Part shown: piece by piece, positions 25,501 to 39,684 of the stretch
How the letters are laid out: each line of letters opens with the position of its first letter
Position numbering within the stretch: the first letter of the stretch is position 1
Assembly (NCBI GenBank): GCA_963693365.1
Contig: CAVNZM010000001.1
Span: forward strand, 10,540,001 to 10,604,000
DNA from: Amoebidium appalachense
Lineage: Eukaryota > Ichthyosporea
Length of the DNA stretch: 64,000 bases
Direction: 5' to 3'
Made by a program: the position numbers and the translations under genes
The notes under the pieces: generated by a model
The model's input: the letters and a program-made list of their open reading frames with translations, nothing else
Told to the model about the DNA's origin: nothing
Databases searched by the model: none

Positions 25501-25790
25501 TTCATCCACGTGGACGTGGACTGCCAGCGGTGACGCCATCCGCACGAGTCTCCTATAGTTCACGGTAACTTGAAGTTTGAAGCCTATGTAAACCCAAAAT
25601 CTGTCTTCGCAAAAGTGTTCCAAGTTCTTTTGTGTTTGCGGCTTGGCGGGGCAAGTTTTCCACCAATGACCTGTAGCCGTAAAAAATGTTAATAGGAAAA
25701 CGCCCTGCACATATTATGGCCACGGTGTAACACATTTGCATATGCCTCTTACCAGAACAATAGTTGCACTCCCTGTTGCCAAGGTTGCCT
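25501..25790 (-). CDS. Unrecognised gene fragment, two exons, Cys/His cluster
   Basis: Exon A ends at 25753 with a strong donor, TTCTG|GTAAGAGG; its left border is unsettled. Exon B is 25501-25670, with acceptor CGGCTACAG and donor GATGAA|GTAAGC. Joined in phase, the junction reads CNYCSG then HWWKTCPAKP, a C-x2-C-x2-H-x4-C arrangement like a shortened CCHC zinc knuckle. Exon B continues with HFCEDRFWVYIGFKLQVTV and then ASPLAVHVHVDE. The composition is complex and unlike repeat-derived frames, and three good splice sites support a real gene. No family is recognised. The start and 3' end were not found. Confidence 0.5.
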
Positions 25791-25800
25791 TCTTGTGCAT

Positions 25801-27169
25801 AAAAAAAACATTCGGACAATAGAAACTCGTACACGAACTACGCAAGATCACTAACAGACCAATCAACTGTGAGGAAAACATACAACCATATTTTTTTCAG
25901 AACTTCCGGCGGAATGCTGAGCTGACGCGCGTGGCCGGTGAATGGCACGTATTGCGTAAAAATCGTAGCCTCTGCAAAGATAGAAATCTTTTTTCTATTT
26001 ATCTACTGGCATCGTCCAAAATTTACTCAATTCATCAAGAGTCAATAATCACAAATGATACATTATGCTCACTGCTCAGCCTCGGCTACTGTGCGTGCTC
26101 GCGATCATCTGGATCAGCTGGGCTGTGAAATTAAGGGGTTTGGGCCAGAAAATTGCCCCTGAAAGTCCGAAAATTGTCCCTAACTTTTCGAGGTTAGGTC
26201 CATCGATTTATGAAAAATTAGCCCTAACAGGGCAAAACATAATAGAAAAGTGGCACCTAAAAACGGTCGTTGGCTCTACTAGGACCATCCAGGCTGGTGG
26301 AGAGCTGCCAAAATGGCACTAGCCAAAAACAAATTTCATACCCTGATCTGGATTGTGAACGAACCAATCATCAACCGCGTACGCACCTGGTACGCACACA
26401 TGCCGACAAATGATTCCCGGACTGACGGAAAGTGGAAAAGCGGGCATGGCGCAATTCAGCTTGCCGATATGGTGATCACCCTGTTTTGTGTTTACAGTAA
26501 TATCTGTATAATATACTTTATATTTATTCTTGTATATACAACAAGTGTTACAATGTATGTTCATGTCAATTGGTCAAAGTCGTGGAGTCTACATATACTG
26601 TAAAAGGGAGTCTACTATTATTGTTTGCGATTGTCCATATATGGTGCGTGATAATATATCCGATAATATTCACAAGTTCGTACATGGCGCAATAGCCGTT
26701 TATACACGCCATGGTAATAAAGTTGAATTTTTTTTTTTCGAATATCTACACTAGCAGTAGCAATGTAAACAATCTACTAAATATTCCGCAAAAACTGCAT
26801 CTATGCAATCCCAGTCATTTCTCCATCTCACAGAACAGGATGCTCTAGTGACCAATCATTTTTATGGGCTTTTGGTTACTAAGGCATCTACAGATTACAA
26901 ACAACACGTGCATAGGACGCGTGCGACTATTCACATCCAGGGTGTGCAATCTCTCTGAGAAGAGATGATGTAGAGAGTAGACTCTTACATATGCAAAGAA
27001 GAGCTGCACATTTCAGGTGGCCTTGTCCGTTTTACATTTTTTTTATCTTCTTTCCACACCCCCCCCCGCCCCCCCCGCCCCCCCTCTCCCCACTCCCCCC
27101 CCGCCACACACATACACACACACAAACACACGCGCGTGCGCGCACACACACGCACACACACACGCACAC

Positions 27170-27201
<32 letters not shown>

Positions 27202-27409
27202 GCGCACACACACACACACAACCATGGCCACCCGCCCGTGGGCCTACCCCCACCGCCCCGGAGGATGGGCACTGCTTATTTTTATGATCTCTCTCTCGAG
27301 CTCCCTCCCTCCCTCCCTCCCTCCCTCCCTCCCCCCTCCCTCCCTGTCATCTTCCCATGATTAACGGCAAGACTTAGAAGTTGACTGGAAGCGTGCTGGG
27401 CCCATAACC
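25801..27409. other. Unique AT-rich spacer, then CA/CT-rich DNA
   Basis: 25801-27000 is unique, microsatellite-poor sequence. A plus-strand frame near 26313-26500 is open but has no supporting splice sites. 27058-27108 is C-rich, (CA)n follows to 27221, and (CCCT)n lies at 27301-27345. I see no supported gene. Confidence 0.5.
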
Positions 27410-28733
<1,324 letters not shown>

Positions 28734-29090
28734 CGCACGCACACGCACAAGTACACGCACACGCACATGCATGCACACGTGCACGGTGGCATACACACGC
28801 ACACACACACTCATATATGTAGGGCACACACCCGCCAACACGAAACAAACAACCATGTAATAAGTATTGCGTGTATTATACCCAGCACCAATTTGAAAGC
28901 CATGACCGCTCGCGCCTAACACAAGCACATACTGTACCACACCGAATTGAATAAACTTGTTATTAAGATCTATTTCACTGATCGATCTTGAATTTTTTTT
29001 ATTGTGGGGGGAGGGAGCCTGTACACAGCCGTCGGGCGGGGAGGAAAGAGCATCGAAGTCACTGGTAACCGGACACACATGTGCTACAGG

Positions 29091-29285
29091 CTACGTATAT
29101 ACCTGGCCGACTGATTGTGACCCGGCCACAGAACTGTAGTCAGCCTCTTTCAACTGAACAACTGCGGTGAGGTTACCTCCATTCTTCCCCGTTTGCCTTT
29201 TTTGTTCGGCGGACAATACAGTAGTAGGCAGACAATGCACCGGTACCAGTGAGGTGTGGTCCCCCAGGCACGAATTAGTTGACAT
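29091..29285 (-). CDS. Unrecognised open segment related to module X of the 44-53 kb array
   Basis: On the minus strand this reads HTSLVPVHCLPTTVL and ends with VQLKEADYSSVAGSQSVGQ before CGGCCAG|GTATAT, a donor-like end. The DNA from 29100 to 29150 resembles module X copies (for example near 46000 and 52640), where the same frame reads like SWKRLTSVVGSQ. The shared frame across diverged copies hints at former coding use. Function unknown, and another frame with a C-x2-C pair is equally possible. Confidence 0.25.
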   Translation of the reverse strand: MSTNSCLGDHTSLVPVHCLPTTVLSAEQKRQTGKNGGNLTAVVQLKEADYSSVAGSQSVGQVYT

Positions 29286-29399
29286 GTCCTCAGCGGATCT
29301 CTTAGCGGATATGTTTCTAAGCGATTGCGAGATATTTTTGAGACTGTGATCAGCAACTGTAGATCAATATTCATGATCACACAAGGTCTTGAGCTCTCT

Positions 29400-30420
<1,021 letters not shown>

Positions 30421-30425
30421 CTCAC

Positions 30426-30575
30426 CTCGGGTTCTGGTTCATAAGCCATACGTATGCATGGTTGTCCTGGATTGCCGGACAGTCTCAGTGGCAGGCACTG
30501 CAACTTCAAATTTGTTCTTTCCGATCTAGTGATTTGCAATAACGGATTATGGTCCTCCACTCCATCCAATGGCAC
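30426..30575 (-). CDS. Unrecognised internal exon
   Basis: The minus strand reads EDHNPLLQITRSERTNLKL, then RLSGNPGQPCIRMAYEPEPE, up to a consensus donor CCCGAG|GTGAGT. A C-run lies about 100 bp past the donor, the same layout as MED18 exons. The acceptor is not obvious: the frame runs back into (CCCA)n DNA near 30590. Complex composition and the strong donor make a real exon likely. No family is recognised and no partner exon was found. Confidence 0.45.
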
Positions 30576-30579
30576 CCAC

Positions 30580-31560
<981 letters not shown>

Positions 31561-31583
31561 TAATCACAGTCACTAAGCTGGGG

Positions 31584-31623
31584 TTCAGAGGGCCGTGCCT
31601 CAGCTTAGTCACGGCCCTCTGAA
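31584..31623. repeat. Hairpin at the left end of the P-type transposon
   Basis: A perfect 14-bp inverted repeat, TTCAGAGGGCCGTG (31584-31597) and CACGGCCCTCTGAA (31610-31623), surrounds a 12-base loop. The right arm is the outermost part of the transposon end, so the left arm is an extra inverted copy of the terminus. Confidence 0.8.
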
Positions 31624-32226
31624 AAAAGACGGCCTGGGCGGGGCCAATTTGTCCGAATGAGGAGATTGGTATTTGAAGCCACCGATTTGAAACCTTCGCG
31701 GCTGAAAACATAGTAAAACGGTATCTGTGGTAACGAACACAATGAGAAGAAAACCTTTTATAAACGAGAAAACGGTGATTTAGCTGATAGAATTCGCAGC
31801 AAAATACACCCTTACTACTGTCTCATATTCACACGTACGCGAGCGGCAATAGTCGCCGACGGAATGCAAAATGTGACAGGTACATCTAACACACATAAAC
31901 ATGGTATCTTAGAGAGTGGTGGTATACAACAACGCAGGGAGGAAAAACTGTGGGAGAGCCCATAGCTAAGGCAACTGCTATCTGCTACTAGGCTACTAGT
32001 ACTGCTAAAGTCAATCTGATGGCACTATTATACTACTATTTGTGTTAGGGTTGTTACTACATTCTAACCCGTTAACATTGTTTGGGCAGTCAACTCTTTG
32101 TGCACCACCGTGCACTGCTATGCCCGGTAACTACCCATTGCACTATTATACAAAAACTACATACCACTAGCACTATAAACTAGTACTAGTAAAACTAATA
32201 CTGCCGAAGTTCTGCAAGATAAGCTT

Positions 32227-33162
32227 CTACTGAGAATCGAACTCAGCATCTTCCACATCTAGGCTGGCAAGAATGTCACTGTCGCTGTCTGATGGTACCG
32301 TGTATGCTGGTTGTTCGACAACAGGATTGCTGGGAGGGGGCACCGCTTGTGGTTGGGCTACTCCTCTTCCCCTTCCTCTATTGCCTCCCTTTGCTCCCCC
32401 CCTCTCTCCTCTTGCCCCCCCCCCCTTCCACCCCTGATCGCTCCATTTCCCTTCCCCCTCGACGCCTTCCCTGCTGTTGCGTGACCACCCCTGTTTCCCC
32501 CGGCACGGCTTCTGACGCTGCTGCCGCCGCCGCCTCGAGAGTTTTTGCTTTCCTGTTTGCTTTGTTGGGGGGCTTTCTTCGCAAGTGCGTGTCCGCATTG
32601 CCCGCACGTTTCCGCAAGACTTGCATCGTCATGGTGGATTTTGACTGCGTACTCGCACAGCAGCACAGCTACGGTTCTGTGGTTGCCTGCGGGTAGATAT
32701 GTAGACACGACCGGTCCCAGCAATGCCTCAAGCACTACGTAAACTCGCCTAACAATCCTGCTTGCAACCCGGGACGGGTAAGTCACACCTCCCCGTGATG
32801 TAGCTTGAATGAGGCGGAAATGCGTGTCGTTTTCAATCTCATAGTCGGATCCGTGGTCTCCAGTGGTGCACGGCACGAGGTGCATCCCACACCACGCTCA
32901 CCAACTTGAACTGCGTGGACGCAGAATCCGGTGCGGTAGGCTAGCACTTGTGGTTTCTGTATTGCCATACCAATGTTGTACAAAATGGTCCCCCACATGG
33001 TGTTGTACAACGGAAGTATACTTTCCAACGTGATTGTTTTCCGCACGCTCGTTAACGCTGTATTTACGTCCTTAAACAGACCGAGTCTGCAACACTAGTG
33101 CCCGTCTGCACCGCTACCTTCGCCAGCTTCTGCACCCGCATCTTTTTGACTGCCTCCAAGGT
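32227..33162 (-). pseudogene. P-type transposase, last exon, frameshifted
   Basis: The acceptor lies at the end of a (CA)n tract (CACAG|ACCTTGG). The segment reads in three frames in succession: TLEAVKKMRVQKLAKVAVQ, then TLESILPLYNTMWGTILYN and CTSCRAPL, then FRLIQATSRGGVTYPSRV and VYVVLEALL. A Cys pair followed by RGG-x-x-x-PS and a helix is typical of the C-terminal part of P-type transposases. The tail has CGQCGHALAKK, a Gly/Arg-rich stretch and a Ser/Asp-rich end (PSDSDSDILASLD) in yet another frame. At least two frameshifts (near 33090 and 32860) make it non-functional. Confidence 0.65.
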
Positions 33163-33368
<206 letters not shown>

Positions 33369-33477
33369 TGTTGGAATACGTATCAACGTAACCAGCAAGA
33401 GACTTGAAGTATGTGTATGTGTCTTAGCTTTGTTTGTATTCGTGTCTTGTTTTCTCTTTTGTGCTCTCTTCCTTCCC

Positions 33478-33513
<36 letters not shown>

Positions 33514-34247
33514 CCCCCCCCCCCCCCCCCCCCCCCCCCCGTATCTCTCTCTCTCCCCCTTGTTTCTGTGTGCACAGATAATGTAGATCTGTGCACACCT
33601 GGCTCCCTTGCCTGTCAGGATGTGTTGTGTTTTACTTGTGTTTGCTCTCCTCTGTTTTGCTGTGAGTAGAGTGATTGGCTAGCTATCTTTGTTGTCTTTG
33701 TTTTTAGGTCGAAATAGGAGGGCTCACCAATAGACGGGAGTGGGCCGATCTACAGACCGTGGGGTTGCATTCCTGTCTATTAATATACGTGTTTTGATTA
33801 GACACATTGGATCTGTTTGAATTCGTTTCCCATGATGTGTCCTCACTCTGAGAGTGTCGACTATTAGGAAATATATGAAGTTTAGATGAGTTTCTCTATA
33901 GGGACAAATGTAAATATCATGTGCATTAATAGTGACAAGTTGTTTGAGTTACTTAATTTATTTAAGTAGAGTTTATAAACTTCTGTTGTGCTGGAAGTTA
34001 GAAAGCGTTTCTAGATTGGAATGTATTGCTCTGTACTACTTGAAGAACCCGATTGGTTCCCTTCTTTTAGTTGAGATGAGATGATGAATGGGCCAGAACA
34101 AAAAGGCCCGAGAATGCAATAAACGTTAGTTGTTGTTTCAAACGTTCTTGTGTCGTGAACAAGTGTGATTGCCCTCTCCAAATTGTGTTTGTCGTATTTA
34201 CATGACACCTCTGTGCACTCTGCTCCCTTAAGACCCGTACAAAACAA

Positions 34248-34249
<2 letters not shown>
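33369..34249 (+). mobile_element. Solo LTR, family A
   Basis: 881 bp starting TGTTGGAATACG and ending CAAAACAACA (TGTTG/CAACA short inverted ends), flanked by GTGTG on both sides inside a (TG)n tract. It has AATAAA at 34118-34123, an internal C-run/(CT)n/C-run block at about 33475-33541, and ends in the CTCTGCTCCCTTAAGACCCG motif shared with 38792 and 27410. No internal element sequence is adjacent, so this is the product of LTR-LTR recombination. Confidence 0.85.
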
Positions 34250-34301
<52 letters not shown>

Positions 34302-34519
34302 GCGTGTGCGTGTGCGTACGCGCGCGCCAGGGGAACCGGGCCCTTGGGGGGGGGGGGGGGGGGGGGAGGAGGGTAAAGGAGGGAGGGTGGAGGGGGTGTG
34401 GGGGGGACAAAGACACGGGAAGGGAGTATTAATATACGTGTATATTTATTTTTTTGGGGTGGGGGGGGAGGAGGGGGGGGGGGGAGGTTCGTATATGTGA
34501 GATGGTGGGTGGATGGGAG

Positions 34520-34999
34520 TGTAAACAGTTGGACTAGTTGGGATAAGGCAGAGAACAACTGAATCAGAATAAAGACAGAGAACGGGTAGAAAGGCACACG
34601 CGGCCAAGTTGCTTTTACTATGGGCCGACTCAGTCTGTCTCAGACTTCACTGATGTGATCCCCGTACTGGGACGGCTTTCTTATATAGCCCCCAGGTTTC
34701 GGATCAAGGCCCAGGATTGGTTCATCCGCGGCCAGCGCGGGTGGCAACATGCCATTCGTGATTCTGGTGCGGTCCGAGCCAGTCAGACCTTTGTCCTATT
34801 TATGCAAACCTCTTATTGGTTCACTTCGTTTATGTGGTATGCAGCTGAAGAACCATATATGGTTCAATTCTTAGGTCAGAGTGAGTCCTATTGGTGCGGA
34901 CATAATATTTATGTGATATTCATGACAAAGCACGAATCGTGTGCTAGTAGATCACATTCTTTAGTAAACATGTACAGTTCATGTGTACAGTTGTTTACA
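34520..34999 (-). repeat. 3' LTR of the non-autonomous element
   Basis: 480 bp. A TATATAAG motif on the minus strand (about 34679-34686) fits a core promoter in the element's direction. The plus-strand 126-residue open frame starting at 34655 lies within this LTR and recurs unchanged in the other LTR, so it is not a gene. Confidence 0.9.
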
Positions 35000-37638
35000 C
35001 TCCCCCCCTTGTCGGGAGCCTGGTGGTGTCGTTAGACAAGCAAACCACCAGGCTGAGAGGCGATAAACAACCTTCAGCGAGAATTCTTGTGTGTGCCGAG
35101 CTGCTGGACAGAACAGAGCAAGGACGGTGGAATAGAGTTGTGCACGTCTATGAGCACTTCTTCATTTGCCAAAACGTAAATTCATGCAGCATTCTTCTGT
35201 GATTTCATTTTCGTGGCGAAGATTGTTGCAGAGTGTGCGTGCGAATAATTCGCTAAGCCTTCGTCTCTGTGCTTGGCTTTTCTGTAGAAGTAGTATTTTC
35301 CTTTTTGGGAATTTTTCCTTTTTAGGATACTCCCGCAGATTCGTTTTCAATTGCGAGTAATTTGGTTGTGTGGATGAATGATCATACCAAACATTCGATA
35401 ATGAATATAACTCGAGCCTTAGGTCACTTCGTAGCTCAGGTAGTGGTGGATAGCTTCAAGGCTTAGCCGCTGCTCCTTATCCCGGTTCTACCGTAAGACT
35501 GTAAGGCGAGTCACCATGGCCGGAAAAGCCACTTCTTTCATGAACAAAGAGCACTTCTTTCCTTTCAGCTTTAACCCTGCATCATCGGAGCTGGGAAAAA
35601 CAGAATAAAAATGCCCAAGTGTTCTTCGTTGGGCGACATAAAGAAATATATCACCCGTCAGAACCAGTAAAAGCCCGGTTCATAATTCATAAGAAGAGGG
35701 TAGGCAAAGCAAGCCTCCTTCAGAAAACACATGCTTCCATTCGTGAGCAGTTTTCGTATCCCATTTGCCAGCCATTTTCGTTGAGCAGGGGGATTCCAGG
35801 CATAATACATTCTTCTGGAGGCTTGGCCTAAAAAGAAAAGTCGTCGGAGTCGCCCTTTCTTTTGTAAGCAACTTCGTGAGCGCGCTTCGTGTTTTCATAT
35901 CCTCCAGTGCAGGTCTGGATGGTGCCCCATCCTCTGCTTCATTTGTAGGTGGCCCTACTGTAGGTTCTGTTCGTTGTGTGGAATACCAAAACCATTCGTA
36001 TTCGTGGAACTGCTTTGTGCTGTGCTTTCTTTCGTGTTGGTGTTCATGAAGTTACCCCGTTCACACACCCTACTTCTTACATACATTAGATGTAAGTAGC
36101 TGCCTGGTGAGTGTGTGGTTCGTGTTCGTGGCATTCTTCTGTTCCTTCGTGAGAAGAATATTCGTTTTAGCAGAGGTGCCCAATAAGGCAGCTTGTGGGG
36201 TTGTCTCCCGCATGTGCCCATTGGTGGGGTATGCACGTGCTAAATTGTTACAGTGTCATCATATTGCAAGGGAATAACATGGTCACCTCCGTACCAGGGC
36301 CTAGTAGGTACACATGATGGTCCGATGTGTTAGTCAACAACACCTTGCATTCGTATTCGTATTTGTCTTCCACGTCACTTTCTTCAGTAGTGAAGGAGGG
36401 TATTCGTAATTCGAAACTGAAAGGCTTCCAGCCAAAATACTGACACTGTATGATGGGGTTGTGAGGGAGCGGTGCCCATACCACATTCTTTTGTTCTGGT
36501 GGGGGTGTGCCGGCAGCTAGTGCAAGGCTTGACAGTGTAATTGGTATGTTACACCGTATTGCCACAGACGGGCATTCACCTTAAAATTCGTACCCAACAC
36601 CTTCTTTGTTTTTCACATGCATGAACAAAAGTTCTGCATCGACTTTATTACATGCCTTTTGTGCACCAAGAGTGCAAATTCGTTAGGGCGTGGCACCAGG
36701 AAGGGCCGCCATACATGAGTCAGGCATATGTTCGTAATGTGTTTAGGCATGCCAGCATACATTCATGCGCATGTTGTGCATCCTGGGCGCTAAACTATGG
36801 GGCATGCTGTATTCGAGAACAGCAAGGGATTCGAAGCATGCATGCAACACTACTTTCATAAGATCTTAGGTCCTACATGCTATAGCAACAGCGACTATCT
36901 TCTTCGTTAAGTGCATTTGTGCTGAAAGTGGCCGTGCATCTGGCTTGCGAGTGTGGACGTGCATGCGGTGGCATGGACACGATGGCAGTGTGCAATAGGG
37001 CAATGCACGCAAGGGCAACGGTTTTATTTTCTTCCTAACATAGAGGGGGCTGTGTGCATTGCAACCCAAGCAGTGTTGTGCATTCGTCCTTTCATTTTCG
37101 TATTTCCAGTTCATTTTGCTTTCGTTTTTCGTTTTTTGTCGTTTGATAACTTCGTTACTTCGTTTTGTTTTCGTGTTGCATTCATTTCGTATTTCCTCTA
37201 TGCAATCGTTTGTCGTTAATTCTTTATTTCATTGCGTATTCGTGATGGTTCGTTTTTCGTTGGTTCATTGCTTCGTTAGCAATTCTTTATTCGTTTGTTC
37301 GTGTATTCGTTGTTTCGTTGTGTATTCGTTTTTCTTCACATTTTTGATGTGTCGTAGCAAAAGAAGTTTTACATGCTTTCAATTCTTTCCGTGTAGGTGG
37401 GCTGGCCACTTCAAACTTGTAGGTGTATATATTCTAAGCCGGACAAGGAAAGATGTGCCTATCATCGGGGTAAAAAGGATTGTGATCGGCCATGGGAGAT
37501 TCTTGAGCTGATTGAAAGATGTGAGATTCTTGAACTGATTGAAAGATGTGAGATTCGAAGGATGCGAGATTCTTGAACTGCGCGGTCGCCAATGTAAACA
37601 GTTGGCAATGTAAAACAGTGTCCTGCCGCGGTCGCCAA
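35000..37638 (-). other. Interior of the LTR element, rich in ACGAA
   Basis: No pol domain is found. The longest credible minus-strand frame, 36248-36565, reads WKPFSFELRIPSFTTEESDV and ends in YLLGPGTEVTMLFPC. I do not recognise it. Throughout the interior the pentamer ACGAA on the sense strand (TTCGT on plus) is over-represented, with about 17 copies in 37081-37335 alone. Confidence 0.7.
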
Positions 37639-37652
37639 TGTAAACAGTTGGA
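37581..37652. repeat. Duplicated PBS-LTR junction
   Basis: GCGGTCGCCAATGTAAACAG appears at 37581-37600 and again at 37629-37648. The second is the real boundary of the 5' LTR with its primer-binding site; the first is an extra copy 48 bp inside the element. A third partial echo, GGCAATGTAAAACAG, lies between. Confidence 0.75.
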
Positions 37653-38118
37653 CTAGTTGGGATAAGGCAGAGAACAACTGAATCAGAATAAAGACAGAGA
37701 ACGGGTAGAAAGGCACACGCGGCCAAGTTGCTTTTACTATGGGCCGACTCAGTCTGTCTCAGACTTCACTGATGTGATCCCCGTACTGGGACGGCTTTCT
37801 TATATAGCCCCCAGGTTTCGGATCAAGGCCCAGGATTGGTTCATCCGCGGCCAGCGCGGGTGGCAACATGCCATTCGTGATTCTGGTGCGGTCCGAGCCA
37901 GTCAGACCTTTGTCCTATTTATGCAAACCTCTTATTGGTTCACTTCGTTTATGTGGTATGCAGCTGAAGAACCATATATGGTTCAATTCTTAGGTCAGAG
38001 TGAGTCCTATTGGTGCGGACATAATATTTATGTGATATTCATGACAAAGCACGAATCGTGTGCTAGTAGATCACATTCTTTAGTAAACATGTACAGTTCA
38101 TGTGTACAGTTGTTTACA
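37639..38118 (-). repeat. 5' LTR of the non-autonomous element
   Basis: 480 bp, matching the other LTR base for base where compared. Followed on the plus strand by the GGGAG target duplication, then a C-run, (CT)n and C-run block (38154-38345). Confidence 0.9.
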
Positions 38119-38197
38119 GGGAGTCCCTTGCAATGTATGAATGTATCCACACACACCCCCCCCCCCCCCCCTCCCCCGTCTCTCTCCCTCTCTCTCT

Positions 38198-38312
<115 letters not shown>

Positions 38313-38640
38313 CCCCCCCCCCTCCCCCCCCCCCCCCCCCCCCCCTCCGTCCCCTCCCCCCAAGGCACCCCCACCCCCTTCTGCCTCTCCCCTCTTTAAT
38401 TTTTCCCCTAATTTTTCTTTTCTTTCCGAGTCTTTTTTTTTTTCATTTTTTTTTTTTTTTTGGTTGTTGCTGTTGTTATTACTTACAACTAGCATGACAT
38501 CATTGATTGGGTGGGTTGGGTGGGTGTGTATGGGGGGGGGAGGGGGGGGGAGGGGGGAGGGGGGATGTAAGTATCATCAATGGTAGGAGATATTGGAATA
38601 AAAAAAACATGTAATTGCTAAAGCTTGACATGTACAATAC

Positions 38641-38791
38641 CTGGCCGGTTCCAACATTGTAGTTCCCGCCACTGTACTGCCTGATGGTTCCAAATGCACC
38701 CTCAAGGGGGTCGGTTTGGAACTTCCTTGTCAGCACAAACTTGTGCATGCCGCTGTCAAGTAGGTAACGGATCAAGCTCGCCTGCATGCAG
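38641..38791 (-). pseudogene. P-type transposase, internal exon, downstream half
   Basis: The minus strand reads YLLDSGMHKFVLTRKFQTDP and LEGAFGTIRQYSGG, ending NVGTGQ at a donor CCAG|GTATTG (38640). 'KF-x-TDPLE-x-x-FG-x-IRQ-x-GG' is a hallmark of the C-terminal catalytic region of P-type transposases. The exon is split by a solo LTR; its upstream half resumes in the same frame at 39685. Confidence 0.8.
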
Positions 38792-39541
38792 TGTTGTTTT
38801 TGTACGGGTCTAAGGGAGCAGAGTGCACAGAGGTGTCATGTAAAACACGACTAACACATTAATGAGAGGGCAATCGGAGTTGTTCACGAGACATTGAAAG
38901 ATTCAAACAACAACTGATTCTTTATTGTGCTCTCGGTTCCTTTTGTACTTGCGACTTATCATCTTATCACAACTAAAGAGGGAGAACCAATCGGTTCTAT
39001 CAGAAGATAGAAAAACACATTCCGACAGAGCATACACATTCCAACTTCCGATTAAACTAAAGTGTAGAAACTCTTACTTAAATAAATTAAGTTATTATAC
39101 ATCTAGTCACTATTAATATATATTAATGTTCGTCTCTATAAAGAAACTCATAGTATTTAAATACATATATTTCCTAATAGTCGACACTCTCAAAGTGAAG
39201 ACACTTTGCAATAAACCGAATTCCATATATATCTATTGTCCAATCACAACACACATATATTAATAGACAGGAATGTACAACACGATCTACAGATGTACTC
39301 TCTCGCGACTATTGGCGAGCCATCCTTTTGAGAACAAAACTAAGCCCTTTTGAAATAAAGGAAAGACAACGAGTGTAGCTAGCCAATCACGCTACCTCTC
39401 AGATAAACAGAGGAGAGCAAACAGAAATAAAATACAATAAGTTCTTATCAGGCAAGAGAGCCAGGTGTGCACAGATCTACAGATATCTGTGCTCACAGAA
39501 ACAAGGGAGAGAGAGATTTGGGGGGGGGGGGGGGGGGGGGG

Positions 39542-39592
<51 letters not shown>

Positions 39593-39684
39593 ACAAAGAA
39601 GGAAAGCAGACACGAATACAAACAAGCTAAGACACATACATACTTCAAGGCTCTTGCTGTCATACATGGTGACGTATTCCAACA
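38792..39684 (-). mobile_element. Solo LTR, family A, inside the transposase exon
   Basis: 893 bp, opposite in orientation to the copy at 33369. Read on the minus strand it starts TGTTGGAATACGTC and ends CAAAAACAACA. It is flanked by TGCAG at 38787-38791 and 39685-39689. It includes a G-run plus (GA)n block (39521-39591), the complement of the block in the other copies. Removing it with one TGCAG restores a continuous transposase frame. Confidence 0.9.

Larger units (their letters stand above)
34520..38118 (-). mobile_element. Complete non-autonomous LTR retrotransposon
   Basis: Two 480-bp LTRs (34520-34999 and 37639-38118), identical as far as I can read, start TGTAAACA and end TGTTTACA. 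A GGGAG duplication flanks the element (34515-34519 and 38119-38123). On the minus strand a primer-binding site TGGCGACCGCGGCAGGA (37637-37621) lies one base inside the 5' LTR and fits the 3' end of an arginine t[14 protein letters not shown] (35010-35000) is a polypurine tract abutting the 3' LTR, so the element runs on the minus strand. Its 2.6 kb interior has no reverse transcriptase, protease or integrase. It must be moved by enzymes supplied by another element. Identical LTRs imply recent insertion. Confidence 0.9.

Noticed and set aside
34655-35035. Plus-strand 126-residue frame beginning [15 protein letters not shown]
   Set aside because: It lies in the LTR and recurs identically in the other LTR at 37774, running there into (CT)n. 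Opposite to the element's direction and not protein-like outside the LTR.
36248-36565. Resemblance of NTSDHHVYLLGPGTEV to the last dUTPase motif
   Set aside because: Only one loose motif out of five, with no catalytic Asp-containing motif visible. Left as unrecognised.
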